NCBI GenBank assembly: GCA_903858185.1
Contig: CAIOHT010000025.1
Coordinates: 1 to 43,079 of the forward strand
DNA length: 43,079 bases
Reading direction: 5' to 3'
Origin: an uncultured Caulobacterales bacterium
GTDB taxonomy: Bacteria; Pseudomonadota; Alphaproteobacteria; Caulobacterales; Caulobacteraceae
Positions 1-8,118 of the stretch are shown in pieces. Position 1 is the stretch's first letter, and each line of letters begins with the position of its first letter. The translations under genes were made by a program, and so were the position numbers. Under the pieces are notes generated by a model. It was given only the letters and a program-made list of their open reading frames with translations. It made no database searches and was not told the origin of the DNA.

Positions 1-135
1 CACAGGTCGCTGTGCGACGCGACCGCCTGCCGATACGCGACCGGGGATATCCCGCTCTACACGGATGACGACCACCTCAGCCGGGCCGGCGTCGATACCG
101 TCCTGCCGGGGATTCTCGCGACCATACGCCCCTGA
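1..135 (+). CDS. C-terminus of SGNH/acyltransferase-type protein (partial)
   Basis: This is the last 44 codons of a gene that begins before the window. The frame opens at base 1 and ends at TGA 133-135. The peptide contains CDATACRYATGD, followed by LYTDDDHLSRAG. That pattern is typical of the C-terminal SGNH domain of OafA-type membrane acyltransferases, where the DxxH pair supplies two catalytic residues and the preceding cysteine pair is often conserved. If so, the full protein would O-acylate a cell-surface polysaccharide. The assignment rests on this short tail only; another SGNH esterase is possible. The 144 bases after the stop show no gene. Confidence 0.55.
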   Translation, partial: HRSLCDATACRYATGDIPLYTDDDHLSRAGVDTVLPGILATIRP

Positions 136-279
136 TCGCTCGCCGATGGGCAGGCTGAGGGCGGTGATCTGGCTGCCGGGACAGGTGTTCTTCAGATCAA
201 GGGAGACAGGTCTGTTGGGAAACACGGACAGGTGTTCGAATGGCCCCGGAGAGACCCGACCAACGCGCTGCCGGTTTCC

Positions 280-2025
280 CTACTCGCCCTGCTTCATGGC
301 GAACAAGGCTGAAGTCGCCCTCTTGTAGCCCGCATCGGAAGCGCTCTTGAGCAACGCCCTCGCCCGCTCACGATCTGTTGGAGCCAGGCGCAGCGCGAGA
401 CGAAATTCTGCAGCAGGACTGCCCGTCAGGACTGCGCGTTCAAGCAGGGCTATACCCTTTCCCGTGGAGGCGGCTGTCCCTTCCTTGAAGGACCTGTCTG
501 CGAGGACAATCAGCGCCGAAGCATCATTGCCAGCCGCCGCACGCCCGAGCAGATCCAGAGCACGCGGGATGTCCGCGGGGCCGCCCTCACTCGCGAGAAG
601 CATCTGCCCCAGTTCCGCCATTCCTGGCAGATCCCCGGCAGCGGCAGCTGCTTCCAGGAGGCTTCGCGCCAAGGCCAGCCGTTGATCACGGGGATACGGA
701 CGGGGCTCGACTCGGCCCTCCTTGTACATCCAGGCCAGGTCAGAGCTTGCGACCGCCAGCCCTTTCGCCCGGGCCCGCTCGAACCAATAGACAGCGAGCT
801 TGTCAGCTTCTCTTTGGCCGGCTGCGTCGTCCACCCAACCGTCGCGGTAGGCCACTCCCAGGTTGACCATCGCAGCTGACGAGCCGTTATTCGCCGCTTT
901 CTGCCAATACTCTACGGCCTTGGCATAGTTGGTAGGCACACCCTTGCCCGTCGCATAACTGTAACCAAGGTAGTTTAGCGCCTCAATGTAATCCATTTCG
1001 GCGGCACGCTGCATGCTTTCGACCGATCCAGCCATAAAATCAGCTGTGCCCATGGAAGCCTGATGAAGCGCATCCAGGAAGTACGCCTCAGCGTCACTTC
1101 GAGCGACTGTATCGTCGGGAGATTTCCGCCAAAACAGAAGATTAGCCCGATAGTCGACGGCCAGATCAGCCGGGATATCAATCGAAAGCGACTTGAGTAC
1201 AGGAGTACCCGCTGGGACAGAAAGTCGGTCCTGCGCAAGTCCCAGAGAATACTTTGGCCGCACGAAACCTATACGTTCCGGCATCTGCTGGCTGATCACA
1301 CCGGTTGTCAGCATAGCCTCGAACAGAGAGTCAAAGAGACTCGACCAGGTCACGCCATCGACGGCCATCTGGTCTACGAGAAAACTGGTAAAAAGGGACC
1401 GTCCACCCACTCCGGCAGTCGAGCTGGTCTTGCCTGGTTTGGCCGCGAAGAGCTGCGCCACATTTCCGAATTCGTCCGACCCCTTGTAGGCGGAATCATT
1501 GTTGCCAAGGGGGCCGGCGGGGCTCGTACGACAGGCATCGATTATCATGATCTTGGCGGCCGTCGGGCTCGCGGACAGCGCGCGCTTGACCTCGTCGACC
1601 GATACGGCCGTGGAAGCAGCGAGGCTTTCACCTGCCCACTCTACGCCCAGAAGGCTGCTCAGGCCCTCGAACTCCGCCCCATGGCCGGAATAGTAGAAGA
1701 CGACCTGGTCGGCATCCTTCGCCGCCTCACCAAGCCGTTTCAACTCCCGACGGAGTTCCACGGCGCTAAGGTCGTACTGCGGCTTTTCGGCCCCTTGAAA
1801 TCCTCCCTTGCAGAGGATGTCAGCGACCCCTTTCGCGTCCTCGATCGGCGCAGAAATGCCAAGGCTGCCGCCGTAAGCGCCGTTGCCAATGATCAGGGCG
1901 ACACGCTTTTCACCGAAAGGCGCGGCAGGGCATGAGGCCGGCTGCGAGGCGGCATGCGAACCCCAAACCCCGACAACAAAAGCGACCAAAAGCGCCGGTG
2001 CTATTGCCTTCGCGCGCCTGGACAT
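280..2025 (-). CDS. Caspase-like (C14) protease with Sel1 repeats
   Basis: A 581-residue secreted or periplasmic protein. The open frame extends further upstream, but the upstream part is an arginine-rich shadow of proC. The ATG at 2025 begins a signal-like hydrophobic stretch (residues 8-25) and was chosen. Residues 40-260 form a caspase-fold domain: VALIIGNGAYGG starts the first strand, YYSGHG carries the likely catalytic His115 and IIDACR the likely Cys165. From about residue 340 to the end there are helical Sel1/TPR-like repeats (LGYSYATGKGVP, LGVAYRDGW, LAWMYKEGR), which usually bind proteins. Bacterial proteins with this layout are known as metacaspase or orthocaspase-like; their substrates are mostly unknown. 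It appears monocistronic, ending before the window's first gene on the opposite strand. Confidence 0.85.
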   Translation of the reverse strand: MSRRAKAIAPALLVAFVVGVWGSHAASQPASCPAAPFGEKRVALIIGNGAYGGSLGISAPIEDAKGVADILCKGGFQGAEKPQYDLSAVELRRELKRLGEAAKDADQVVFYYSGHGAEFEGLSSLLGVEWAGESLAASTAVSVDEVKRALSASPTAAKIMIIDACRTSPAGPLGNNDSAYKGSDEFGNVAQLFAAKPGKTSSTAGVGGRSLFTSFLVDQMAVDGVTWSSLFDSLFEAMLTTGVISQQMPERIGFVRPKYSLGLAQDRLSVPAGTPVLKSLSIDIPADLAVDYRANLLFWRKSPDDTVARSDAEAYFLDALHQASMGTADFMAGSVESMQRAAEMDYIEALNYLGYSYATGKGVPTNYAKAVEYWQKAANNGSSAAMVNLGVAYRDGWVDDAAGQREADKLAVYWFERARAKGLAVASSDLAWMYKEGRVEPRPYPRDQRLALARSLLEAAAAAGDLPGMAELGQMLLASEGGPADIPRALDLLGRAAAGNDASALIVLADRSFKEGTAASTGKGIALLERAVLTGSPAAEFRLALRLAPTDRERARALLKSASDAGYKRATSALFAMKQGE

Positions 2026-2153
2026 TCGACCCCCCAAAGTCTGAAAACCAATGGTATCCAGCAGGAAGGGCGAGTCAATCAGGCTGCCCTGGCGATAATG
2101 GCGAGGAGCCAGCCTGGCCTGTGGTGATCTTCCCCGAAGAGGGGGACGCGGAC

Positions 2154-2951
2154 CTACCCCAGCTCCCGCGACCGCTTCACCGCCGCCGTGACCGCATCGT
2201 TCAGCAGCGCGGCGAGACCGCCCTCGCCCCTCAGCACCTCGAGCGCCGCCTGGGTCGTGCCGCCGGGCGAAGTGACCTGGGCGCGGAGCTCGGCGGGGGA
2301 GGCGTCGCTCAGGGTCATCAGCCGGGCCGCACCGGTGACGGTGGATCGCGCAAGGGTCGCGGCGTCGTCCGGTGCGAAGCCGGCTTTGATGGCGGCAGCC
2401 TCCAGCGCCTCGACGAAGGCGTAGAGGTAGGCTGGCCCGGACCCGGACACCGCGGTCGCGGCGTGCATCAGGTCCTCGTCCTCGATGTCGACGGTCTTGG
2501 CGATGGTGTCGAACAGGGCGTGGGCGCGGTGGCGGGCGCGCTCGGTCGCGGCGCAGATACTCGCCGTGCCCTGGCCGATGGCGACGGCGGTCGTGGGCAT
2601 CACCCGGGCGATGTCGCGCTCGCCGAAGACCTCCGCCAGGGAGGCGATCGAGACCCCGGCAGCGATCGAGATGATCACGGCGTCCTGCGCGAGGTGCGGC
2701 TCGACGACGGCCGCCACCTCGCGCCACATCTGCGGCTTCACGGCGACAATCACCGTCGCGGCCTGCACCAGCTCGGAGTCGGACGGGTTGAGCGTCGCGC
2801 CATCGTCAGCGGCGGCCAGCGCCTCGGCGCCGGGTTGCGGATCCCGGATCAGCAGTTCGCCGAGGGCCACCGGACCGGCGCTGGTCCAGCCCTCGATCAT
2901 GGCGCCGCCCATGCGGCCGGCGCCGAGCAGGAGAACAGTCGTCGGGTTCAT
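2154..2951 (-). CDS. proC: Pyrroline-5-carboxylate reductase
   Basis: A 265-residue cytoplasmic enzyme for the last step of proline synthesis, NAD(P)H-dependent reduction of 1-pyrroline-5-carboxylate. The N-terminal Rossmann motif is LLLGAGRMGGAMIEGW (residues 7-22). VAVKPQ and the C-terminal dimerisation block SGSGPAYLYAFVEAL plus SPGGTTQAALEVL are hallmark P5CR signatures. The length matches the family (about 265-280). It sits 10 bases downstream of the YbjN-like gene on the same strand, so cotranscription is likely. Confidence 0.95.
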   Translation of the reverse strand: MNPTTVLLLGAGRMGGAMIEGWTSAGPVALGELLIRDPQPGAEALAAADDGATLNPSDSELVQAATVIVAVKPQMWREVAAVVEPHLAQDAVIISIAAGVSIASLAEVFGERDIARVMPTTAVAIGQGTASICAATERARHRAHALFDTIAKTVDIEDEDLMHAATAVSGSGPAYLYAFVEALEAAAIKAGFAPDDAATLARSTVTGAARLMTLSDASPAELRAQVTSPGGTTQAALEVLRGEGGLAALLNDAVTAAVKRSRELG

Positions 2952-2961
2952 GTCCCGAAGC

Positions 2962-3471
2962 CTACGCCTCGCCGACGGTCTCGAACATGCAGGCGGCCAT
3001 CGCCTCGTCCGGGGTCTTGGCGCCGGCCAGCAGGAAGTCGAACGCCGGATAGAAACGGTCGGCCGCCTCCACCGCCGCGTCGATCATCGAGGCCGCGGCC
3101 GCCAGGGTCGGGCGTTCGCCGCCGGGCAGGCTGAGGGCGTGGCGGAAGACCACCTCGCCGTCGTCGGCCCAGACCTCGAAATGGCCGAGCCAGACGCGCT
3201 GGTTGATCAGGGCGAGCAGCTCATAGGCCGAGGCGCGCTTCGCCTTGGGCGTGGTCATGCCGATGGACAGGCACAGCTGCAGGCAGTCGGCCTCCGGCCG
3301 CCAGGCGAACCACAGTTCGTAGTCTTTCCAGTCACCGGCCAGGGCAAAGGCGAGATCGCCGTCGTCGGTCCGGTCAAACGTCAGATTTTCGGCCGCCAGG
3401 ACATGCTCGACGACTTCGAGCGGATCCAGCGCCAGCAGGGCGTCGTCTTCTTCGGGATGGGGCGTGTCCAT
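2962..3471 (-). CDS. YbjN domain-containing protein
   Basis: A 169-residue soluble protein. The frame is open further upstream, but the ATG at 3471 begins the recognisable protein (MDTPHPEEDDALLALDPL). The pattern of acidic N-terminus, a strand-rich core (WFAWRPEADCLQLCLSIGM), then ALINQRVWLGHFEVW and an amphipathic C-terminal helix matches the YbjN family found next to proC in many alphaproteobacteria. YbjN proteins adopt a type III secretion chaperone-like fold and have been linked to stress and motility phenotypes in enterobacteria; the role here is unknown. It precedes proC by 10 bases. Confidence 0.8.
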   Translation of the reverse strand: MDTPHPEEDDALLALDPLEVVEHVLAAENLTFDRTDDGDLAFALAGDWKDYELWFAWRPEADCLQLCLSIGMTTPKAKRASAYELLALINQRVWLGHFEVWADDGEVVFRHALSLPGGERPTLAAAASMIDAAVEAADRFYPAFDFLLAGAKTPDEAMAACMFETVGEA

Positions 3472-3498
3472 AGGGCCTCTGTATCCCTCCGACCTGTG

Positions 3499-3520
3499 GC
3501 CGGGCGGGGAAGCGCCCGGC
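3499..3520 (-). terminator. Hairpin between the ubiK-type gene and the YbjN gene
   Basis: An 8-bp perfect stem (GCCGGGCG / CGCCCGGC) with a 6-nt loop in the 125-bp gap between the two minus-strand genes. No T-run follows, so it may be a weak terminator, an mRNA end-stabiliser or part of the YbjN leader. Confidence 0.35.
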
Positions 3521-3596
3521 TCAAAGCAGCGTCCTTGAACAAGGAGCCTAGACTGCTTCGCGGCGGGCGTAAGGGGGTTCTTGCCGGGCGCGAGCC

Positions 3597-3878
3597 CTAC
3601 TCGCCCTTCTTGGCCGGTTTGGCCTTCGGGGCGGGTTTGGCGGCGGGCTTGGCCGGCGAACTGCTGCTTTTCAGGGCGGCGACTTCGGCGCGCAGGGCGG
3701 CGATCTCGGCCTTCAGCGCATCCAGATCGTCCCGGCGCACCAGGTCCATCTCCGCGACGAAGCGGTCGGCCTGCGAGCGAAACTGTGTCTTCGCCTCCTC
3801 GCCGGCGGCCTGGGCAAGGCCCGCGGCAGCCGTGGTGAGCTTGGCGATCTCGTCGAGAAAGGGGTTCTTGGTCTGCAT
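3597..3878 (-). CDS. ubiK: BMFP-family ubiquinone biosynthesis accessory factor
   Basis: A 93-residue protein. It begins MQTKNPFLDEIAKLTTAAAGLAQ, an amphipathic membrane-associating helix. The coiled coil LDALKAEIAALRAEVAALK (about residues 53-71) follows, and the tail is rich in Lys/Ala/Pro. This is the layout of the BMFP family (YqiC/UbiK), trimeric membrane-associated factors that assist the aerobic Ubi complex in making ubiquinone. The Lys/Pro/Ala tail is longer than in the E. coli protein but is common in alphaproteobacteria. It is transcribed divergently from lgt. Confidence 0.8.
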   Translation of the reverse strand: MQTKNPFLDEIAKLTTAAAGLAQAAGEEAKTQFRSQADRFVAEMDLVRRDDLDALKAEIAALRAEVAALKSSSSPAKPAAKPAPKAKPAKKGE

Positions 3879-3995
3879 CGGGGCCCTGTCGGACGCGAAA
3901 TGGCGCGCCCATTCCCCCTAATATGGGAAACCGGGGGTGAAAGCGAAGGGGATCGCCGCTATCACAGTCGCGAAGTCGTCCAACCGGAGAGAGAC

Positions 3996-4832
3996 GTGCA
4001 GTTTCCGAACTTCGATCCCGTCATCTTCAGCATCGGTCCGCTGGCCATCCGCTGGTACGCCCTGGCCTATGTCGCCGGCATTCTGCTGGGCTGGCGCTAT
4101 GCGGTCGGCCTGATCCGCAAGACCGGCCTCTGGGGCGGTGAAAAGCCTGTCGCCACCAGCGAACAGATCGACGACCTGATTCTGTGGATCACGCTCGGCG
4201 TCATCGTCGGCGGCCGGATCGGCTACATCCTGTTCTATGCGCCAAACCTGATCTGGGACGACCCCCTGGAGATTTTCCAAGTCTGGAAGGGCGGCATGAG
4301 CTTCCACGGCGGCTTCCTCGGCGTGGTCGTCGCGATCATCCTGTTCGCCCTGGGCAACAGGATGGACATGCTCCGGCTGGGTGACCTTGTGGCGCCGGCC
4401 GTGCCGATCGGCCTGTTCTTCGGGCGCGTGGCCAACTTCATCAACGGCGAGCTCTGGGGCCGCCCGACCACCGTGCCCTGGGGCATCCAGTTTCCGGCGG
4501 CAGGCCCCGAGTTCCGCCACCCGAGCCAGCTCTATGAGGCGGCGCTGGAAGGGCTGCTGCTGTTCTTCATTCTGCGGTTCGCCACCCACCGGCTGGGCTG
4601 GCTGCAGCGGCGCGGCGCGCTCTGCGGGCTGTTCATGATCGGCTACGCGGCCTTCCGGATCTCGCTGGAAAGCGTGCGGGCGCCGGACGCCCAGATGCTG
4701 CCGTTCCTGCAGGATGTGGTGACCATGGGCACCCTGCTGTCGATCCCGATGCTGCTGGTCGGCGCCTGGCTGGTCTGGCGCTCGCGCCGGACGCCGGTCG
4801 ACACCCCCGCGCCGGAGCGGGTCGAAGGCTGA
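3996..4832 (+). CDS. lgt: Prolipoprotein diacylglyceryl transferase
   Basis: A 278-residue inner-membrane enzyme that moves diacylglycerol from phosphatidylglycerol to the lipobox cysteine of prolipoproteins. The frame is open from 3900, but GTG 3996 was chosen. It has GGAGAG just upstream, and its product starts VQFPNFDPVIFSIGPLAIRW, the usual Lgt N-terminus. Family landmarks are GGRIGYILFY, GMSFHGGFLG (with the essential His), the signature GRVANFINGELWGRPT and RHPSQLYEA. Seven hydrophobic segments are expected. Its TGA overlaps the ATG of the methyltransferase (TGATG), indicating translational coupling. Confidence 0.95.
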   Translation: MQFPNFDPVIFSIGPLAIRWYALAYVAGILLGWRYAVGLIRKTGLWGGEKPVATSEQIDDLILWITLGVIVGGRIGYILFYAPNLIWDDPLEIFQVWKGGMSFHGGFLGVVVAIILFALGNRMDMLRLGDLVAPAVPIGLFFGRVANFINGELWGRPTTVPWGIQFPAAGPEFRHPSQLYEAALEGLLLFFILRFATHRLGWLQRRGALCGLFMIGYAAFRISLESVRAPDAQMLPFLQDVVTMGTLLSIPMLLVGAWLVWRSRRTPVDTPAPERVEG

Positions 4833-5896
4833 TGAGCTTGATGGAGCGCCTGCGCGCCGAGATCGCGCAGACCGGCCCGATCACCGTGGCCGACTACATG
4901 ACCCGCTGCCTGCACGATCCGCAGGAGGGCTACTACGCGACCCGGCCCGCGCTGGGCGAGGGCGGCGACTTCATCACCGCGCCACTGATCAGCCAGATGT
5001 TCGGCGAACTGCTGGGCGTCTGGGCAGTCGAGACCTGGACCCGCATGGGCAAGCCGTCGGCCTTCCGGCTGGTCGAGATGGGGCCGGGCGACGGCACCCT
5101 GATGAGCGACCTGCTGCGCACGGTGCGGCTGGCGCCGGACTTCGTCGCCGCCGCCGAGGTCTGGCTGATCGAGACCTCCTGGCCCCTGCGCGCGGTGCAG
5201 AAGGCCAAGCTGGCCGACGTCATCCCGGAGCCGAACTGGACCGGCTCGCTCGGCAACCTGCCAGACGGGCTGCCGGTGATCCTGATCGCCAACGAACTGC
5301 TCGACTGCCTGCCCGCGCGGCAGTTCGTCCATGCCGGCGAGGGCTGGATCGAGCGGCTGGTGGGGCTGGGCGAGGACGGCGGCCTGGCGTTCGGCCTCGC
5401 GCCGTCGCCCGATGGCAAGACACCGTCGCCGGACAGCCCGATCCTCGAAGTGTCCGCCGCCCAGGAGGCGCTCGGCAACGACCTGGGGGCCCTGATCGCC
5501 CGCGAGGGCGGCGCGGCGCTGCTGATCGACTACGGCCGCGGCGGGCCCGAGTTTGGCGACACGCTGCAGGCCATCCGGGCGCATGAGAAGGTCGACCCCC
5601 TCGCCTTCCCCGGCGAGTCCGACCTGACCGTCTATGCCGACTTCCCGACCGTGCGCGACGCGGCCCGCGCGGCCGGGGCCGAGGCGACCGATCCTATCGC
5701 CCAGGGCCTGTTCCTCGGCATGCTCGGCATCCAGCATCGCGCCGAGGCGCTGAAGGCCGCCCGTCCCGACCGGGCCGAGGTCATCGAGCGCCAGCTGATC
5801 CGCCTGATCTCGCCCGACGAGATGGGCGAGCTGTTCAAGGTCGCCTGCATCCATTCCGCGGAACTGATCCCGCCGGGCTTCGAGGCCTCGACGTGA
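4832..5896 (+). CDS. SAM-dependent methyltransferase, MidA/NDUFAF7 family
   Basis: A 354-residue class I methyltransferase. Landmarks are ITVADYMTRCLHDPQEGYYATR near the N-terminus, FITAPLISQMFGELLGVW, the SAM loop VEMGPGDGTLMSDLLR (about residues 84-99) and ANELLDCLPARQF. These are characteristic of MidA/NDUFAF7, the enzyme that dimethylates an arginine of a respiratory complex I subunit in mitochondria. The bacterial target is not established. The length fits the family. It is sandwiched in a tightly overlapping operon with lgt upstream and pgeF downstream, a common alphaproteobacterial arrangement. Confidence 0.9.
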   Translation: MSLMERLRAEIAQTGPITVADYMTRCLHDPQEGYYATRPALGEGGDFITAPLISQMFGELLGVWAVETWTRMGKPSAFRLVEMGPGDGTLMSDLLRTVRLAPDFVAAAEVWLIETSWPLRAVQKAKLADVIPEPNWTGSLGNLPDGLPVILIANELLDCLPARQFVHAGEGWIERLVGLGEDGGLAFGLAPSPDGKTPSPDSPILEVSAAQEALGNDLGALIAREGGAALLIDYGRGGPEFGDTLQAIRAHEKVDPLAFPGESDLTVYADFPTVRDAARAAGAEATDPIAQGLFLGMLGIQHRAEALKAARPDRAEVIERQLIRLISPDEMGELFKVACIHSAELIPPGFEAST

Positions 5897-6669
5897 CGGG
5901 CCTGCCCGTCCTGCAGAGCGACCTGCTGGCCGGGCTGCCGGGCGTCCGCCACGCCTTCTTTTCGCGTCAGGGCGGGGTGTCGAAAGGCATCTACGAAGGG
6001 CTGAACGTCGGGCGGGGGTCAAACGACGACCCGGACGATGTCCAGGAGAATCGCCGCCGCGCGGCCGACTGGTTCGGTGCGACGCCTGACGCCCTGAACA
6101 CCTGCTACCAGACCCACTCCGCCATCGCGGTCACGGCGGACGCGCCCTGGTGCGGCAGGCTCCCGGAGGGCGACGCCGTCGTCACGGACCGGCCGGCCAT
6201 CGTCTGTGCGGTGCTGACGGCGGACTGCGCGCCGATCCTGTTTGTCGATCCGCAGGCCAGGATCGTCGCCGCAGCCCATGCCGGCTGGCAGGGCGCGCTC
6301 AACGGGGTGGTCGAGGCGACGGTGCAGTCCATGACGGCGCTCGGCGCGGACAGGTCTCGCATCGTCGCCGTGATCGGCCCCTGCATCGCGCCGCAGTCCT
6401 ACGAGGTCGGCCTGGAATTCCTCGACCGGTTCGAGACCGCTCGCCCGGGATCAGCGCGCTTCTTCAGCGCCGGCGCCGCGGCTGACAAGCGCCAGTTCGA
6501 CCTGCCGGCCTTCGTCCTCGACCGGCTGGCCGAAGCCGGTGTCGCCGGGGCGGATTGGATCGGGCGCGACACCTGCGCCGAGACGGATCTGTTCTTCTCC
6601 AACCGACGCGCCTTCAGGCAGGGCGAGCCCGACTACGGACGCCTGCTGTCCGCCATCATGCTGACCTGA
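5893..6669 (+). CDS. pgeF: Peptidoglycan editing factor (YfiH family)
   Basis: A 258-residue cytoplasmic protein starting at a GTG that overlaps the previous stop by four bases (GTGA). Family motifs are present in order: HAFFSRQGGVSKGIYEGLNVG, QTHSAIAV, TADCAPILF, AAAHAGWQGALNGVVEAT and IGPCIAPQSYEV. The His and two Cys form the copper/zinc site of the older polyphenol oxidase annotation. Better characterised members are purine nucleoside hydrolases/phosphorylases or remove misincorporated serine from peptidoglycan precursors (PgeF). Which activity dominates here is not shown by sequence. The following 266 bases contain no convincing gene. Confidence 0.9.
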   Translation: MTGLPVLQSDLLAGLPGVRHAFFSRQGGVSKGIYEGLNVGRGSNDDPDDVQENRRRAADWFGATPDALNTCYQTHSAIAVTADAPWCGRLPEGDAVVTDRPAIVCAVLTADCAPILFVDPQARIVAAAHAGWQGALNGVVEATVQSMTALGADRSRIVAVIGPCIAPQSYEVGLEFLDRFETARPGSARFFSAGAAADKRQFDLPAFVLDRLAEAGVAGADWIGRDTCAETDLFFSNRRAFRQGEPDYGRLLSAIMLT

Positions 6670-6935
6670 ACCCGTGCCGCCACATTGGCTGAACCCTAGC
6701 GGCGTTCACGCGTTGTGGTGGCGATGAAGGACTGCGGCAGACAAGACCCATCGCGAACGCGCCGTCAGGGCGGTCCGGCTGCCAGCCGCGCCGGCCCTGG
6801 ACCTGCCGTGGCGGCCGACCGCCGGCCGCGCCGAGTCGCCCTTGAGTCTCATTGGTTGCATTTTTCCCAAACTATACCCTTGAATGCGTCGCGCGTAGTC
6901 ACCCGCCCCGGGTGAAGCGGCCAGATCGGTGACCT

Positions 6936-8018
6936 GTGCTTTATCCCGTGATCATGAGTGGTGGTTCCGGCCAGCGTCTCTGGCCCGCGTCTCGCCCGCA
7001 TTTCCCCAAGCCGTTCATTCCGCTTGTCGGCGCGCGGTCGACGTTCGACGAGGCGCTTGAGCGCAGCCATGCGCTGCCCGACGCCGCACCGGTGACGGTG
7101 GTCGCTGGACGCGCCCATGCCCCGGCCATCCGTCGCGCACTGCAGCGGGCCGGCGGCGGCGGACTGCTGTTGCTGGAGCCGGAGGCGCGGGATTCGGCCC
7201 CGGCCATGGCGGCGGCCGCACACCTCATCGCGGCGAAGGATCCCGAGGCAGTGATCCTGTTCCTTGCCGCAGATCATCACATTCCCGACCACCATGCGTT
7301 CGCCGAGGCTGTGGGCCTGGCGGAGCGACACGCCCGCGACGGCTGGATCGTGACCCTCGGCGTGCCGCCGAACGCCCCCTCGACCACCTATGGCTACATC
7401 CGTCCCGGCGAGCCGCTTGGCGGCATCCATCACGTCGCCGCCTTCGTCGAAAAGCCGGACCTTGCGCAGGCGGAGCAGTTCCTGCGCGATGGCTACCTGT
7501 GGAACAGCGGCATGTTCATTACCCGGGCCGACACCTTCATCGCCGAACTGGACCTGCATGCGCCCGAGATCAGCACCGCCGCGCGCGAGGCGGTCGAACA
7601 GGGTGAGCATGAACCCCATCAGGTGACGCTTGGCGCCCGGTTCCGCGCCGCGCCGAAGATCTCCATCGACTACGCCGTGATGGAGAAGACCGACCGCGCT
7701 GTCGTGGCCCCGGCCCGGTTCGCCTGGTCGGACCTCGGCGCCTGGAACGCGGTGCTGGCGGCGTCAGAACGCGACGCCAGCGGCAACAGCGCCGCGGGCG
7801 AGGTGGTGCTCGAGAACGTCGAGGGCTGCCTGGTCCGCGCCGGCCAGGGCATGACCGTGGTTGTGGTGGGCGGCCGCAACCTGGCGGTCATCGCCGATCG
7901 CGAGGCGGTGATGGTCTGCGACCTGGACTCCGCCGAAGGGCTGAAGGCGGCCGTCGACCGCGCGTCACGGATGGGCAACGTCGTGCTGGGCGAGACAGGA
8001 CTGCCTCCCACCCGGTGA
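6936..8018 (+). CDS. Mannose-1-phosphate guanylyltransferase (single domain)
   Basis: A 360-residue cytoplasmic enzyme that makes GDP-mannose from mannose-1-phosphate and GTP. The GTG start gives MLYPVIMSGGSGQRLWPASR, the nucleotidyltransferase signature, with PHFPKPFIPL next (catalytic Lys). Further landmarks are FLAADHHI, PSTTYGYI, FVEKPD, YLWNSGMFI and WSDLGAWNAV. Typical ManC/AlgA proteins are about 470 residues with a C-terminal cupin phosphomannose isomerase; here the protein stops after the beta-helix region, so it is the short monofunctional type. It leads a three-gene set with a fused glycosyltransferase and a GH130 protein, implying a mannose-containing glycan product. Confidence 0.92.
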   Translation: MLYPVIMSGGSGQRLWPASRPHFPKPFIPLVGARSTFDEALERSHALPDAAPVTVVAGRAHAPAIRRALQRAGGGGLLLLEPEARDSAPAMAAAAHLIAAKDPEAVILFLAADHHIPDHHAFAEAVGLAERHARDGWIVTLGVPPNAPSTTYGYIRPGEPLGGIHHVAAFVEKPDLAQAEQFLRDGYLWNSGMFITRADTFIAELDLHAPEISTAAREAVEQGEHEPHQVTLGARFRAAPKISIDYAVMEKTDRAVVAPARFAWSDLGAWNAVLAASERDASGNSAAGEVVLENVEGCLVRAGQGMTVVVVGGRNLAVIADREAVMVCDLDSAEGLKAAVDRASRMGNVVLGETGLPPTR

Positions 8019-8118
8019 TGGTCACACGGCAGCGGGACGGGACCCCGCGCATCCAAACCGCCGCCCCCGCGTTGCAGCTTGGACAGGCGCCGGACGTGCC
8101 GCGCTCACGGGGACAGCC

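Noticed and set aside
1063..1935. Long plus-strand frame opposite the caspase-like gene
   Set aside because: It is arginine-rich and antisense to a gene with clear motifs; no family features.
2485..3921. Long plus-strand frame opposite proC, the YbjN gene and ubiK
   Set aside because: A GC-driven shadow spanning three recognisable genes.
6715..6915. Small frame between pgeF and the GDP-mannose gene
   Set aside because: Arg/Pro/Ala-rich composition, no ribosome binding site and no recognisable pattern.
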